From contig CAIRGJ010000062.1 in the NCBI GenBank assembly GCA_903878085.1, positions 1 through 64,000 of the forward strand: DNA of 64,000 nt. Direction: 5' to 3'. This document shows, one piece after another, positions 26,567 through 35,112 of the stretch. This DNA is from an uncultured Hyphomicrobiales bacterium (GTDB lineage: Bacteria; Pseudomonadota; Alphaproteobacteria; Rhizobiales; Xanthobacteraceae). Positions within the stretch are counted from its first letter, which is position 1; the number at the start of each line of letters is the position of its first letter. The notes beneath the pieces are model-generated. The model did no database searches. It saw only the letters and a list, made by a program, of their open reading frames with translations, and was not told the DNA's origin. The translations under genes were made by a program, and so were the position numbers.

Positions 26567-27568
26567 ATGAAGACATCTCATAAGACTGTCGGGGACAATC
26601 TCTACGTCGCAGCGCTGCTGCCTTTCGATCAACACATGAAAGTCGACGAAGCAGCGTATCGGCGGTTTTTGCAGTATTTCATCAAGAACGAAAAATTCGT
26701 TCGTGCGGGCGGCGGTCTCTGCATCAATCCCGAGGCGGGCGAGATATTTTATCTGACGCGCCAGGAAAAACGGCGCGTGCTCGAAATTGCAATGGAAGAA
26801 GCGCATGGCAAACTTCCGATTATTGCCGGTACCTGGGCGATGACGACTGACGAACAGGTCGAGACGGCAAGGGATTGCAAGGCGCTCGGCGTTGACGGCA
26901 TTTTTGTCACGCCGCCGGGCGGAGCCCAGGATGTCACCTCTTGCTGGGATGCCGACAACTATCCGGAAATTTGGCTCGATCAAATCATCGCGCAAGATCG
27001 TGCGGTTGACCTACCCATTATTACGCATCCGGTCGGCGGCGCGAAACCGCCATTTCATCCGGGTCTGCCGCTCGAAGCGACGCTGCGGATTTGCCGTGAA
27101 GTCGAGAACATCGTCGGTTGGAAAATGACCTACATGTATGACGGCTTCCGCATCATCGCGAAGGGGTTGCGCGGTCTTGATCGCCACGTCGCGGTGATGG
27201 GCGCGCTGGCGTCTCGCTTCCACGAATACAAGGCCACCAACTTGTTCGACGGGACGCTCTCGGGCTTCTGGAATTTTGCACTCGAGCCGATGGTCGATCA
27301 CTTGGCCGCCTGGGACGCCAAGGATATCGACAAGGCGAACAAGATCTGGGACGGCGGCTTGGTGCAACTGCATGAATATGTTGCCGACATGGGGCGACTG
27401 CATATTCGCTACAAAACTGCGGCGTGGCTTCGCGGCCTGATCCCAAGCCCCTACATGCGCTCGCCGATGCCGAAGCCCAGACAAGTGGAGATCGATACGC
27501 TCTATCGGCTTCTCAAGAATCTTGGTTTTGAATTGATCGAACCCAAAGAAACCAAGCTCGCGGCTTGA
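26567..27568 (+). CDS. Dihydrodipicolinate synthase family protein (class I aldolase/lyase)
   Basis: The 333-residue TIM-barrel protein keeps the likely Schiff-base lysine in NIVGWKMTYMYDGF and the early barrel strands, but not the YNxP tyrosine motif of true DapA (it reads THPVGGAKPP). It is therefore unlikely to make dihydrodipicolinate and more likely cleaves or condenses a keto acid formed from the imported compound. ATG 26567 has GGAGA 9 nt upstream. It is the last gene of the operon. Confidence 0.85.
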   Translation: MKTSHKTVGDNLYVAALLPFDQHMKVDEAAYRRFLQYFIKNEKFVRAGGGLCINPEAGEIFYLTRQEKRRVLEIAMEEAHGKLPIIAGTWAMTTDEQVETARDCKALGVDGIFVTPPGGAQDVTSCWDADNYPEIWLDQIIAQDRAVDLPIITHPVGGAKPPFHPGLPLEATLRICREVENIVGWKMTYMYDGFRIIAKGLRGLDRHVAVMGALASRFHEYKATNLFDGTLSGFWNFALEPMVDHLAAWDAKDIDKANKIWDGGLVQLHEYVADMGRLHIRYKTAAWLRGLIPSPYMRSPMPKPRQVEIDTLYRLLKNLGFELIEPKETKLAA

Positions 27569-27868
27569 GAATCCGCGCTCGGCGAGCGGCCTTCCCTCGG
27601 TGGAAGTGCCGCTGCACCGATTTGGGGTTAAGGATGTTGTCCGCTAATGGCCCGACGCGGACATGCCACCGACATCGACGAATGTCCGCTTTCCTGAATA
27701 AGGCGGACCTAAAGTGCCGCATAGCGGACATTGAGAATTTCCTGCTCCATAGGTCTAATGCGGCCGCTGACTTTTTGCGTCACGCGTCCTTGTCATTCCG
27801 ACGGGCCTGAGCTTCGACGCCCACTTGGCATCTAAGATAAGCTGGCGACCTCAGAAATTAGATCGGTA

Positions 27869-28079
27869 TCTCAATTACATACGAGTTCGTGGTTTTGTTC
27901 TGACCGGCGCGCCAAATTTCCATCATTCGGAATAAAACTGCGAACCCCGCGTTTGTGCGGGCGTTACCGACATCTGCGGCCTTCAGAAGCAACTGCAACG
28001 TCGATGCGGTCGCGGCTCGCGCTGAGCCGACTCGCAAGAGCTGCCGATCAATGTCTGCTATCAGGGTAAGAACAGACGT
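27869..28079. repeat. Dispersed repeat, copy B
   Basis: The right part (27906-28079) aligns with copy A downstream of tRNA-Arg. The left part (ACATACGAGTTCG... TTTTGTTCTGAC) aligns with copy C at 39.7 kb. GGCGCGCCAAATTTCC (27906-27921) is shared with C. Confidence 0.75.
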
Positions 28080-28096
28080 CACAATGAGAGTGCGTC

Positions 28097-28124
28097 ACGT
28101 CCGCTTCTGACTCAAAGCGGACGT
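28097..28124. terminator. Stem-loop hairpin downstream of the response-regulator gene
   Basis: ACGTCCGCTT and AAGCGGACGT form a 10-bp stem with an 8-nt loop, 44 nt past the stop of the minus-strand regulator gene. No long U-tract follows, so the termination role is inferred. Confidence 0.5.
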
Positions 28125-28167
28125 GCCAGCCGCGCTGATAAACGTCCGCTGAGGCGTGGGCTCTCAT

Positions 28168-29094
28168 TTACCGTGCGCCCAGCGTGCGCGCCGCAAGCGC
28201 TGCGGCCGACGTCCGATTTTCCACGCCAAGCTTGTTGAATATCTGCTCCAGGTGTTTGTTCACGGTTCGCGGGCTGAGCGTGAGGATTTCAGCGACGTCG
28301 CGGTTTGACTTGCCGCGCGCGATCCAGAGCAATACTTCCGCCTCGCGTTGCGTAAGTTGCAGTTTGTTGCGAAGCACCAATTGATCGTTGTTCGGATCGC
28401 CTTCGATCAGCCGAAGCAGGATTTCGTCGGAGCCGATCTGGCTGATAACCGACAATTCCAGTTTGATCGGCGAGTCGGGGGCGTCCAGGCGCATGCCCTC
28501 GGACGTGTTTGGGGGCTTGCGGTCGGCGGACTGGTGCAGCCATTCCTGGATATGGGCCGGCAAGACATAGGCATCGTTGAAATCCGGCAAGATCGTGCTC
28601 AACAGCTTGGTCGCTTGCGGCGTTGACCACAAAATCCGGCCGGCGCGATTGGCGGCAAGAAGAAACCGCCCCGAAGCGTCGAGCGCAGCGCGGGCGCTTT
28701 GCGAAATACGGGCGTTCGACAAGTGCACCCGAATGCGGGCGAGCAACTCGTCTGGTGCGATCGGTTTGGTGACGTAGTCGACGCCGCCGGCATCCAGGCC
28801 TTTGATAATGTCCCCGGTTTCGCTGAGGCCCGTCATGAAGATGATCGGCACGTGACTGAGGGCATTGTTGCGCTTCAGCCGTCGGCAGATCTCAAAACCG
28901 TCCAGGCCAGGCATAACCGCGTCCATCAGGATAACGTCCGGTGTGATGCGTTCGATCAGCGAAAGCGCCTGCTCGCCGTCGAGCGCGACCAAAACCGTCA
29001 TGCCTGCGCCTTCGATGGCGTCGGTCAGCATGCGCAGCATATTCGGCGAATCATCGACGACGAGAACAATATCGCGCGGCTCGTGGCTAACCAT
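28168..29094 (-). CDS. Response regulator, receiver plus LuxR-type HTH
   Basis: The 308-residue protein has a receiver domain (about 8-125; acidic VVDDS, phosphoacceptor in DVILMDAVMP, KPI lysine). A PAS-like middle region (about 140-235, starting ASGRFLLAANRAGRILWS) and a C-terminal LuxR/FixJ HTH (LTQREAEVLLWIARGKSNRDVAEIL) follow. It starts at ATG 29094 inside the 3' end of the kinase gene (8-nt overlap), so the two form a coupled pair. It is expected to bind the divergent control region at 32.7 kb and drive the urt-formamidase operon. Confidence 0.9.
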   Translation of the reverse strand: MVSHEPRDIVLVVDDSPNMLRMLTDAIEGAGMTVLVALDGEQALSLIERITPDVILMDAVMPGLDGFEICRRLKRNNALSHVPIIFMTGLSETGDIIKGLDAGGVDYVTKPIAPDELLARIRVHLSNARISQSARAALDASGRFLLAANRAGRILWSTPQATKLLSTILPDFNDAYVLPAHIQEWLHQSADRKPPNTSEGMRLDAPDSPIKLELSVISQIGSDEILLRLIEGDPNNDQLVLRNKLQLTQREAEVLLWIARGKSNRDVAEILTLSPRTVNKHLEQIFNKLGVENRTSAAALAARTLGAR

Positions 29095-32000
29095 GGTCGC
29101 TCCGGAACGACTCCAGGACGGCCACATAACGTTTGAGATCGAAGCCATCGGATAAGACCCTCATGTAGGACACAAAATCCTGGTGAACGGCGGAGTTGCT
29201 CTCGATCGCGTTCAGTTTGTTTTGAATGCCGCGCATGTAGCCGATCTGCCCGAGCCGGATCAGCTCGTCGATATCGCTTTGTGAGGGCATCTTCGTCGGC
29301 GTCAGCATCTCGGCGGTGATGATCTGGGGCTCGTCCGGCTTCTCGTCATGCACCCACTCGATGTCGAGCAGCGCATGAATTTTACCGAGCAATTGACGCA
29401 GATCGAACGGCTTGATCAGGTAGTCGTCATTGACAGGGTAGGGCTCGGCTTTGTGTTTGGGGTCCGGGGCGAACGCCGACAGCATGACAATGGCGGGACG
29501 GTCGGGCCGCATCAGGCGAAGCCTCTCGGCAACCTGCCAGCCATCCATGTCGGGCATGGCAACGTCGAGCAGAATCAGATTTGGCTTATGTTGTTCTGCG
29601 AGTTCAAGGCATTCCGCGCCCGAACCCGCGCTGAGAATGGTGAAGTCGAGCGGCTCGAGCAGGTCGCGAACCAAGATACGGTGGTTTTCGTCGTCATCGA
29701 CGACCATGATGGTTTGCCGCGCGCCGCGATAGGTGCGAACGCGGTCTTCCATGATTGAGGTCGTGCGTGGATTGAACACTTCGGATAGCAAAAGCTTTAC
29801 GCGGAATGTGCTGCCTTTGCCAACTTCGCTGGTAACGCTGATCTCGCCGCCCATGATCTCGGTCAGGAGGCGCGTGATGGTGAGGCCGAGTCCGGTGCCG
29901 GTCGCTTTCCGGCTTCGCGACGCACGGGCCCGTTCGAATGGCAGGAAAATTCGCTCCAGATCGTCGGCGTGGATGCCAATGCCGCTGTCTTCGACGATGA
30001 ATTCGGCGACCTGGTTGCGATAGTTCATCCGGAAAGTGACCGACCCGACGTCGGTGAACTTAATGGCATTGGACAAGAGATTGATCAGGATTTGCCGCAA
30101 TCGGTTTTCATCGGTGTTGACCGCGAAGGGTTGCCGCTCCGGCGGGAAGAAATGGAAGCCGATGCCGCGGGCGGTTGCCTGAAGCTGGAACATGCCGACC
30201 AGTTGATTCAGGAATTCCTTGGTACGGACCTCGGTTCGGTCCAGATGAAACCGTCCAGCTTCGATCTTGGAAATGTCGAGCAGCCCGTCGATGAGCCCGG
30301 ATAAATGCTCGGCGCTGTGGCGGATCACTTTCACCGCCGCCGTTCGCTTCGGCGGAATGCTGGGGTCGCGCTCCAGAACCTGCGCGTAGCCCAGGATCGA
30401 ATTCAGCGGCGTACGCAACTCGTGACTTAAGCCAACCAGATGGCGGCTTTTGGCTTCACTGGCGGCTTCGGCGACCTCTTTGGCTCGTTGCAGCTTTGCG
30501 TCGGTGCGTTTGTGGGCTTCGATCTCCTGCATCAGCAGATCGGTCTGCCGGGATGTCTCTTCCTCGGCGACGCGCCGGCTTTCTTGCGCAAGCACCAGAA
30601 GCCAAGCGCCGATGCCGGCGATGATGGTGAGGATGAAATAGACCGTCCAAAGCGCCGATTTGAGCCCGTCGCCATTGATGTAGGAATCCAGTGTGATCTG
30701 GAAATACACCATCGCCAGGACGGCGCCGATCAGCGCTGAGAATAACAACAACACGCCGAGATAGCGGCCAAGATTGGTATTGATGGTTGCGACCGCGGAT
30801 TCCGGAAACAAACGCTTCAAATTCTTCAGGAATTGATTGGAGACGCGGGCGTGCGGCTTGCAAAGGTCATGGCAGCGCGTTTCGAGCGAGCAGCATAGCG
30901 AGCAGATCGGGCCGGAATAGGCCGGGCACTGCGCCATGTCCTCGGGCTCGAACGGGTGCTCGCAGATGACGCAGCGGATGGTGGTCTGGCCGCTCCAGTC
31001 GTGCCGGGGGGAGCGCGCGATGTAGTAGGCGCCGCGGGTGGCGTAGGCGATGGCCGGCGCGGCAACGAAGGCAGTCGCCAAAGCGAGAAACGCCGCCAGC
31101 GCCTGCACCGTGGTTCCCAGCGCCCCGGTCAGTGCAAGGACGCCGACGGCTGTCGCCAGCACCATGGCGCCGACGCCGACCGGATTGATGTCGTAAAGGT
31201 GCGCGCGCTTGAACTCGATCAGCGGTGGACTGAGGCCCAACGGCTTATTGATTACGAGGTCGGCGACCAGCGCACCGACCCAGGCCACGGCGACGATTGA
31301 ATAGAACCCAAGGATGCGCTCAAGCGCTTTGAATATCCCGAGCTCCATCAGCAGCAAGGCGATGGTGACATTGAAGACCACCCAGACCACGCGTCCCGGA
31401 TGACTATGCGTCAGGCGTGAAAAGAAATTCGACCAGGCGATCGAACCCGCATAGGCGTTGGTGACGTTGATCTTGAGCTGAGAGACGATGACGAAGGCGC
31501 CGGTAAACGCCAACGCCATGTTGGGCGAGGAAAATACGTATTGAAAGGCAACCAGATACATCTGGGTCGGTTCGGCCGCCCTCTCCAGCGGGACGAGGTG
31601 TCGGACCGCGAGAAACGCGAGAAACGAGCCGGCCAAAAGCTTTAGTACGCCTGGGATGATCCAGCCGGGCCCGGCGGTCAGATTGGATATCCACCACCCG
31701 ACGCGGTTCTCGCTGTTGCGGGCCGGCAGGAACCGCAGGAAGTCGACCTGCTCGCCGATCTGCGCGATCAGCGAGAACACCACGGTCGAGGCCATGCCGA
31801 AAAGCACAAGATTGAACGAGTCGCCGGCCGGTTGCTCGGTGCCGGGGAAATGCGTCCATTCTTTGAACAGCGGCAAGTCAACCGCGGCGATAAATATGAA
31901 GGGAAGTAGATGCAGCACGATCCAGATCGGTTGGGTCCACAATTGAAATCGGCTGATGAACGTAATGCCGTGAGTGACAAGCGGAATGACGACGAGCGAG

Positions 32001-32467
32001 CTCACTACGTAGCCAATGAACAGCGGAACGCCGAAACACATTTCGAGTGCCAGCGACATGATCGCGGCTTCGATAGCGAAAAATAGAAACGTGAAAGAAG
32101 CATAGATCAGCGACGTGATGGTCGAACCGATGTAGCCGAATCCCGCGCCGCGCGTCAGCAGGTCGATATCGACGCCGTAGGTTGAGGCGTAATAAGCAAT
32201 CGGCAATCCGGTGAGAAAAATCAACGCGCCGACTAATAAGATGGCGGTCGTTGCATTGGTGAATCCGTAATTGACGGTGATGGCGCCGCCAATTGCCTCG
32301 AGGGCCAGGAATGAGATGGCGCCGATAGCGGTGTTGGCCACCCGCAAGCTCGACCAGCGCCGCGCACTCTTCGCCGTAAAGCGCAGCGCATAGTCTTCGA
32401 GCGTCTGGTTCGCGACCCACTGATTATAATTGCGGCGGACACGAACGATTTTCTGTTGCGCGGTCAT
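29087..32467 (-). CDS. NCS1-type permease fused to hybrid histidine kinase and receiver
   Basis: This is an 1126-residue multidomain membrane sensor. Residues about 45-480 form a 12-helix NCS1 (CodB-like nucleobase/allantoin permease) domain with ITVNYGFTN, GAGFGYIGS and KINVTNAYAGSIAWSNF. A cysteine cluster follows (C499, C502, C514, C522, C525, C526, C532, C536), which looks zinc-ribbon-like, then two more helices (about 568-590, 605-627) and a coiled coil. The DHp domain has SHELRTPL (His 682), the ATPase domain N800, DSGIGI and GTGLGL, and the receiver Asp 968 and Lys 1019. A conserved helical tail (about 1060-1126) ends it. It overlaps its response-regulator gene and is divergent from a urea/amide importer. 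It probably reads the substrate as a transceptor. Confidence 0.9.
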   Translation of the reverse strand: MTAQQKIVRVRRNYNQWVANQTLEDYALRFTAKSARRWSSLRVANTAIGAISFLALEAIGGAITVNYGFTNATTAILLVGALIFLTGLPIAYYASTYGVDIDLLTRGAGFGYIGSTITSLIYASFTFLFFAIEAAIMSLALEMCFGVPLFIGYVVSSLVVIPLVTHGITFISRFQLWTQPIWIVLHLLPFIFIAAVDLPLFKEWTHFPGTEQPAGDSFNLVLFGMASTVVFSLIAQIGEQVDFLRFLPARNSENRVGWWISNLTAGPGWIIPGVLKLLAGSFLAFLAVRHLVPLERAAEPTQMYLVAFQYVFSSPNMALAFTGAFVIVSQLKINVTNAYAGSIAWSNFFSRLTHSHPGRVVWVVFNVTIALLLMELGIFKALERILGFYSIVAVAWVGALVADLVINKPLGLSPPLIEFKRAHLYDINPVGVGAMVLATAVGVLALTGALGTTVQALAAFLALATAFVAAPAIAYATRGAYYIARSPRHDWSGQTTIRCVICEHPFEPEDMAQCPAYSGPICSLCCSLETRCHDLCKPHARVSNQFLKNLKRLFPESAVATINTNLGRYLGVLLLFSALIGAVLAMVYFQITLDSYINGDGLKSALWTVYFILTIIAGIGAWLLVLAQESRRVAEEETSRQTDLLMQEIEAHKRTDAKLQRAKEVAEAASEAKSRHLVGLSHELRTPLNSILGYAQVLERDPSIPPKRTAAVKVIRHSAEHLSGLIDGLLDISKIEAGRFHLDRTEVRTKEFLNQLVGMFQLQATARGIGFHFFPPERQPFAVNTDENRLRQILINLLSNAIKFTDVGSVTFRMNYRNQVAEFIVEDSGIGIHADDLERIFLPFERARASRSRKATGTGLGLTITRLLTEIMGGEISVTSEVGKGSTFRVKLLLSEVFNPRTTSIMEDRVRTYRGARQTIMVVDDDENHRILVRDLLEPLDFTILSAGSGAECLELAEQHKPNLILLDVAMPDMDGWQVAERLRLMRPDRPAIVMLSAFAPDPKHKAEPYPVNDDYLIKPFDLRQLLGKIHALLDIEWVHDEKPDEPQIITAEMLTPTKMPSQSDIDELIRLGQIGYMRGIQNKLNAIESNSAVHQDFVSYMRVLSDGFDLKRYVAVLESFRSDHG

Positions 32468-32808
32468 GACGCGCCAGCCTCGTCGCGGCGCCTGAGCCGC
32501 AATTTCGCGCCGCCTTGCAGCCTTGGGTTCACGCTTACTTGCCCCTCATTGCAACTTAGCCCCATCACGCGCGCCCGGCCGACGATAAACTGTGCAGTGT
32601 GCGATGCAAAAAAATGCACCGCATCAGCAATGCAAGGCGGGCGTCAGAATCCGCTAAAACCCCTATCTCCTGGGCATTATCCTACGCTGATATACGTAGG
32701 CGTATACGTCAATCGACGTATGCTGCAATGCACCAATCTAGCACAGCATGGCTTGCAGGAGCGCGGGACCATCGCCTCCTGGGATTAACCAAGCTCATGA
32801 GGCGACGC
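32468..32808. promoter_or_regulatory. Divergent control region of the sensor pair and the urt-formamidase operon
   Basis: This 341-nt non-coding region is relatively AT-rich. It contains TGCA-N6-TGCA (32605-32618), the dyad CCTACG (32681-32686)/CGTAGG (32695-32700) and three (T/C)ATACGT half-sites. No clear -35/-10 pair could be chosen. An in-frame upstream extension of the binding-protein gene to 32599 has no conserved content. Confidence 0.6.
32681..32722. promoter_or_regulatory. Candidate response-regulator binding sites, (T/C)ATACGT array
   Basis: TATACGT occurs at 32691-32697 and 32703-32709 as direct repeats 12 bp apart, and ACGTATG (32716-32722) is an inverted third copy. The dyad CCTACG-N8-CGTAGG overlaps the first. 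The site lies about 90-130 nt before the importer start, suitable for activation by the LuxR-type regulator. Confidence 0.55.
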
Positions 32809-34074
32809 ATGCCAAAGAAACCGCCGACCGATCGTCATTCTCCGTTCCGCCGCAAGCTTCTTCTGGGTACGGCCGCCTTATCGGCCACCGCAATGCTCGC
32901 GCCATCCAAGCTCTTCGCGCAGGCCTTCCCCACGGCCAAGGTCAATACGACCGGCTTGGCCGTGACCGACACCGAAGTTACCGTCGGCATTCTGCACTCC
33001 GTGACCGGCACAATGGCGATTTCGGAAACGGGATCGGTTGAGGCCGAGAAACTTGCAATCGAACAGATCAATGCGCAGGGCGGCGTCCTTGGGCGCAAAA
33101 TCAAGTTCATTCAGGAAGACGGCGCCAGCGACTGGCCAACATTTGCGGAAAAGGCGAAGAAGCTTCTGGTCAACGACAAATGCGCGGCCGTCATGGGCTG
33201 CTGGACCTCGGCGTCCCGCAAAGCGGTGCTGCCGGTGTTCGAGCAGTACAACGGCATGCTCTATTATCCGACCTTCTACGAAGGCCTCGAGCAGTCGAAG
33301 AACGTCATCTATACCGGCCAGGAGGCGACGCAGCAGATCATCGCCGGCCTCGACTGGGTGGAAAAAGAGAAGAGCGCCAAGACTTTCTATCTGCTTGGCT
33401 CGGACTACATCTGGCCGCGGACGTCGAACAAGATCGCCCGCAAGCACATCGAAGGTCATCTGAAGGGCTGCAAGGTGGTCGGCGAAGAATACTTCCCGCT
33501 CGGCCACACTCAGTTCAACTCGGTGATCAACAAGATCAAGCTCACCAAGCCGGACGTGATCTACGCGATCATCGTCGGCGGTTCCAACGTCGCTTTCTAC
33601 AAGCAACTCAAGGCCGCGGGTATAGATCTCAGCAAGCAGACTTTGCTGACGATCTCGGTGACCGAGGACGAGATCGACGGCATCGGTGGTGAGAACATCG
33701 CGGGCGCCTATGCCTGCATGAAGTACTTCCAGTCGCTCGACAATCCGAACAATAAGGCCTTTGTCCCGGCCTTCAAGAAGATGTGGGGCGAAAAGACCGT
33801 CATCGGCGACGTTACCCAGGCCGCTTATCTTGGGCCGTGGCTGTGGAAACTCACTGCTGAAAAGGCCGGCAGTTTCGACATCGACAAGATCGCGGCCGCG
33901 TCGCCCGGCGTGGAATTCAAGGGCGCCCCGGAAGGCTACGTCCGGATCCACGAGAACCATCATCTCTGGAGCAAGACGCGGGTCGGCCGCGCCAAGCTCG
34001 ATGGTCAGTACGAGCTCGTCTACGAAACCGCCAATCTGGTCGAGCCGGATCCATTTCCCAAGGGCTACCAGTGA
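32809..34074 (+). CDS. urtA: Urea/short-chain amide ABC transporter substrate-binding protein (UrtA-like)
   Basis: The 421-residue periplasmic binding protein starts with a twin-arginine-like signal (SPFRRKLLLGTAAL, cut near LFAQA). The mature part is a Urt/Fmd-type receptor: VTVGILHSVTGTMAISETG, MGCWTSASRKAVLPVFEQ, YYPTFYEGLEQSKNVIYTGQ and ISVTEDEIDGIGG. ATG 32809 has GAGG 6-7 nt upstream; ATG 32797 is an alternative. It leads a same-strand operon of urtBCDE, formamidase and an FmdB-like gene. Because no urease genes are in view, short amides such as formamide are as likely as urea. Confidence 0.9.
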   Translation: MPKKPPTDRHSPFRRKLLLGTAALSATAMLAPSKLFAQAFPTAKVNTTGLAVTDTEVTVGILHSVTGTMAISETGSVEAEKLAIEQINAQGGVLGRKIKFIQEDGASDWPTFAEKAKKLLVNDKCAAVMGCWTSASRKAVLPVFEQYNGMLYYPTFYEGLEQSKNVIYTGQEATQQIIAGLDWVEKEKSAKTFYLLGSDYIWPRTSNKIARKHIEGHLKGCKVVGEEYFPLGHTQFNSVINKIKLTKPDVIYAIIVGGSNVAFYKQLKAAGIDLSKQTLLTISVTEDEIDGIGGENIAGAYACMKYFQSLDNPNNKAFVPAFKKMWGEKTVIGDVTQAAYLGPWLWKLTAEKAGSFDIDKIAAASPGVEFKGAPEGYVRIHENHHLWSKTRVGRAKLDGQYELVYETANLVEPDPFPKGYQ

Positions 34075-34086
34075 TCTGACGCCAAC

Positions 34087-34109
34087 GCCCCGGCGCTTTG
34101 CGCCGGGGC
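34087..34109 (+). terminator. Intercistronic hairpin after the binding-protein gene
   Basis: GCCCCGGCGC and GCGCCGGGGC form a perfect 10-bp stem with a TTT loop, 12 nt past the urtA-like stop. There is no U-tract, so it more likely protects upstream mRNA and raises binding-protein output than ends transcription. Confidence 0.7.
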
Positions 34110-34178
34110 AAGCGCCGGCGCGTTGCGCCTGACGGTTCATCGAAATTCCGCCTGAAGCGGTGTTCACGGAGCGACGCT

Positions 34179-35105
34179 ATGCTCTTCGGCTATTCGTTCG
34201 GCGATCTCGGATCGATTCTGGTGATGCAGGGCTTCGCCGGGCTGATTCTGTTCTCGGTGTTCGTGCTGATGGCGCTCGGCCTTGCCATCATCTTCGGGCA
34301 GATGGGCGTGATCAACATGGCGCACGGGGAGTTCATGATCCTCGGCGCTTACATGACGTTCCTCAGCTCACATCTATTCCAGACCTATCTGCCGAGCTTC
34401 TTCGGCATCTATTTCTTCGTCGCTATGATAGTCGCGTTCCTGGTCTCAGGCGCCGCGGGGCTCGCGACCGAATGGCTGTTGATCCGGCACCTCTACCGCC
34501 GTCCCCTCGACACGCTGCTCGCCACCTGGGGACTGAGCCTGATAATGCAGCAGGCCTTCCGCACGATCTTTGGCGCCCGCGAAGTCGGCGTTGAGTTGCC
34601 GTCGTGGATGATGGGCTCGCTTAACGTCTCCAGCAGCATCGAAGTCCAGATCAACGGCCTGTTCGTCATGGCCTTGACGCTGATGATCACCGGCGCCGTG
34701 GCGCTGCTGATGTTCAAGTCTCGCTGGGGCCTGCAGGTTCGGGCCGTGGTCAACAACCGCGTCATGAGCGGCGCTGTCGGCATCGACACAAGGCGCATAG
34801 ACCGGCTGACGTTCGGTCTCGGTTGCGGCATTGCCGGCGTCGCCGGTTCGGCCTTCACCATGATCGGCTCGACCAGTCCCAGTGCCGGCCAACTCTACAT
34901 TGTCGACACCTTCCTCGTCGTCGTTTTCGGCGGCGCGCAGAGTCTGCTCGGCACCATCGCTTCGGCGCTGGCGATTTCGCAGTCGCAATCCACGCTCGAG
35001 TTCTTCACGTCGGGATCGAATGCCAAGGTCACGACGCTGCTGATCGTCATCGGGCTGTTGATGTTGCGCCCGCAAGGCCTGTTCGTCCTCAAGGTCAGGA
35101 AGTAA
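34179..35105 (+). CDS. urtB: Urea/amide ABC transporter permease UrtB-like
   Basis: The 308-residue LivH-type permease has about eight helices and the conserved FGQMGVINMAHGEFMILGAY motif, and ends VTTLLIVIGLLMLRPQGLF. ATG 34179 has GGAG upstream; the frame continues further upstream but reads as basic, non-membrane sequence. It pairs with the UrtC-like permease whose gene starts 7 nt after its stop. Confidence 0.92.
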   Translation: MLFGYSFGDLGSILVMQGFAGLILFSVFVLMALGLAIIFGQMGVINMAHGEFMILGAYMTFLSSHLFQTYLPSFFGIYFFVAMIVAFLVSGAAGLATEWLLIRHLYRRPLDTLLATWGLSLIMQQAFRTIFGAREVGVELPSWMMGSLNVSSSIEVQINGLFVMALTLMITGAVALLMFKSRWGLQVRAVVNNRVMSGAVGIDTRRIDRLTFGLGCGIAGVAGSAFTMIGSTSPSAGQLYIVDTFLVVVFGGAQSLLGTIASALAISQSQSTLEFFTSGSNAKVTTLLIVIGLLMLRPQGLFVLKVRK

Positions 35106-35112
35106 ATCGCCC

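Larger units (their letters stand above)
27569..28167. other. Repeat-rich non-coding spacer between two accessory modules
   Basis: No gene is supported in these 599 nt. They contain an inverted repeat AATGTCCGCT (27681-27690) / AGCGGACATT (27723-27732), dispersed-repeat copy B (27869-28079), and a compact hairpin ACGTCCGCTT (28097-28106) / AAGCGGACGT (28115-28124). The spacer separates the hydrolase operon from the convergent response-regulator gene. Confidence 0.7.

Noticed and set aside
27565-28082. Short open frames in the 27.6-28.1 kb spacer
   Set aside because: They consist of repeat sequence, lack ribosome binding sites and show no protein-family features.
32745-32765. Possible sigma-54 promoter before the urt operon
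   Set aside because: The GG and GC doublets are 9 nt apart, not the required 10, and the rest of the -24/-12 consensus is poor.
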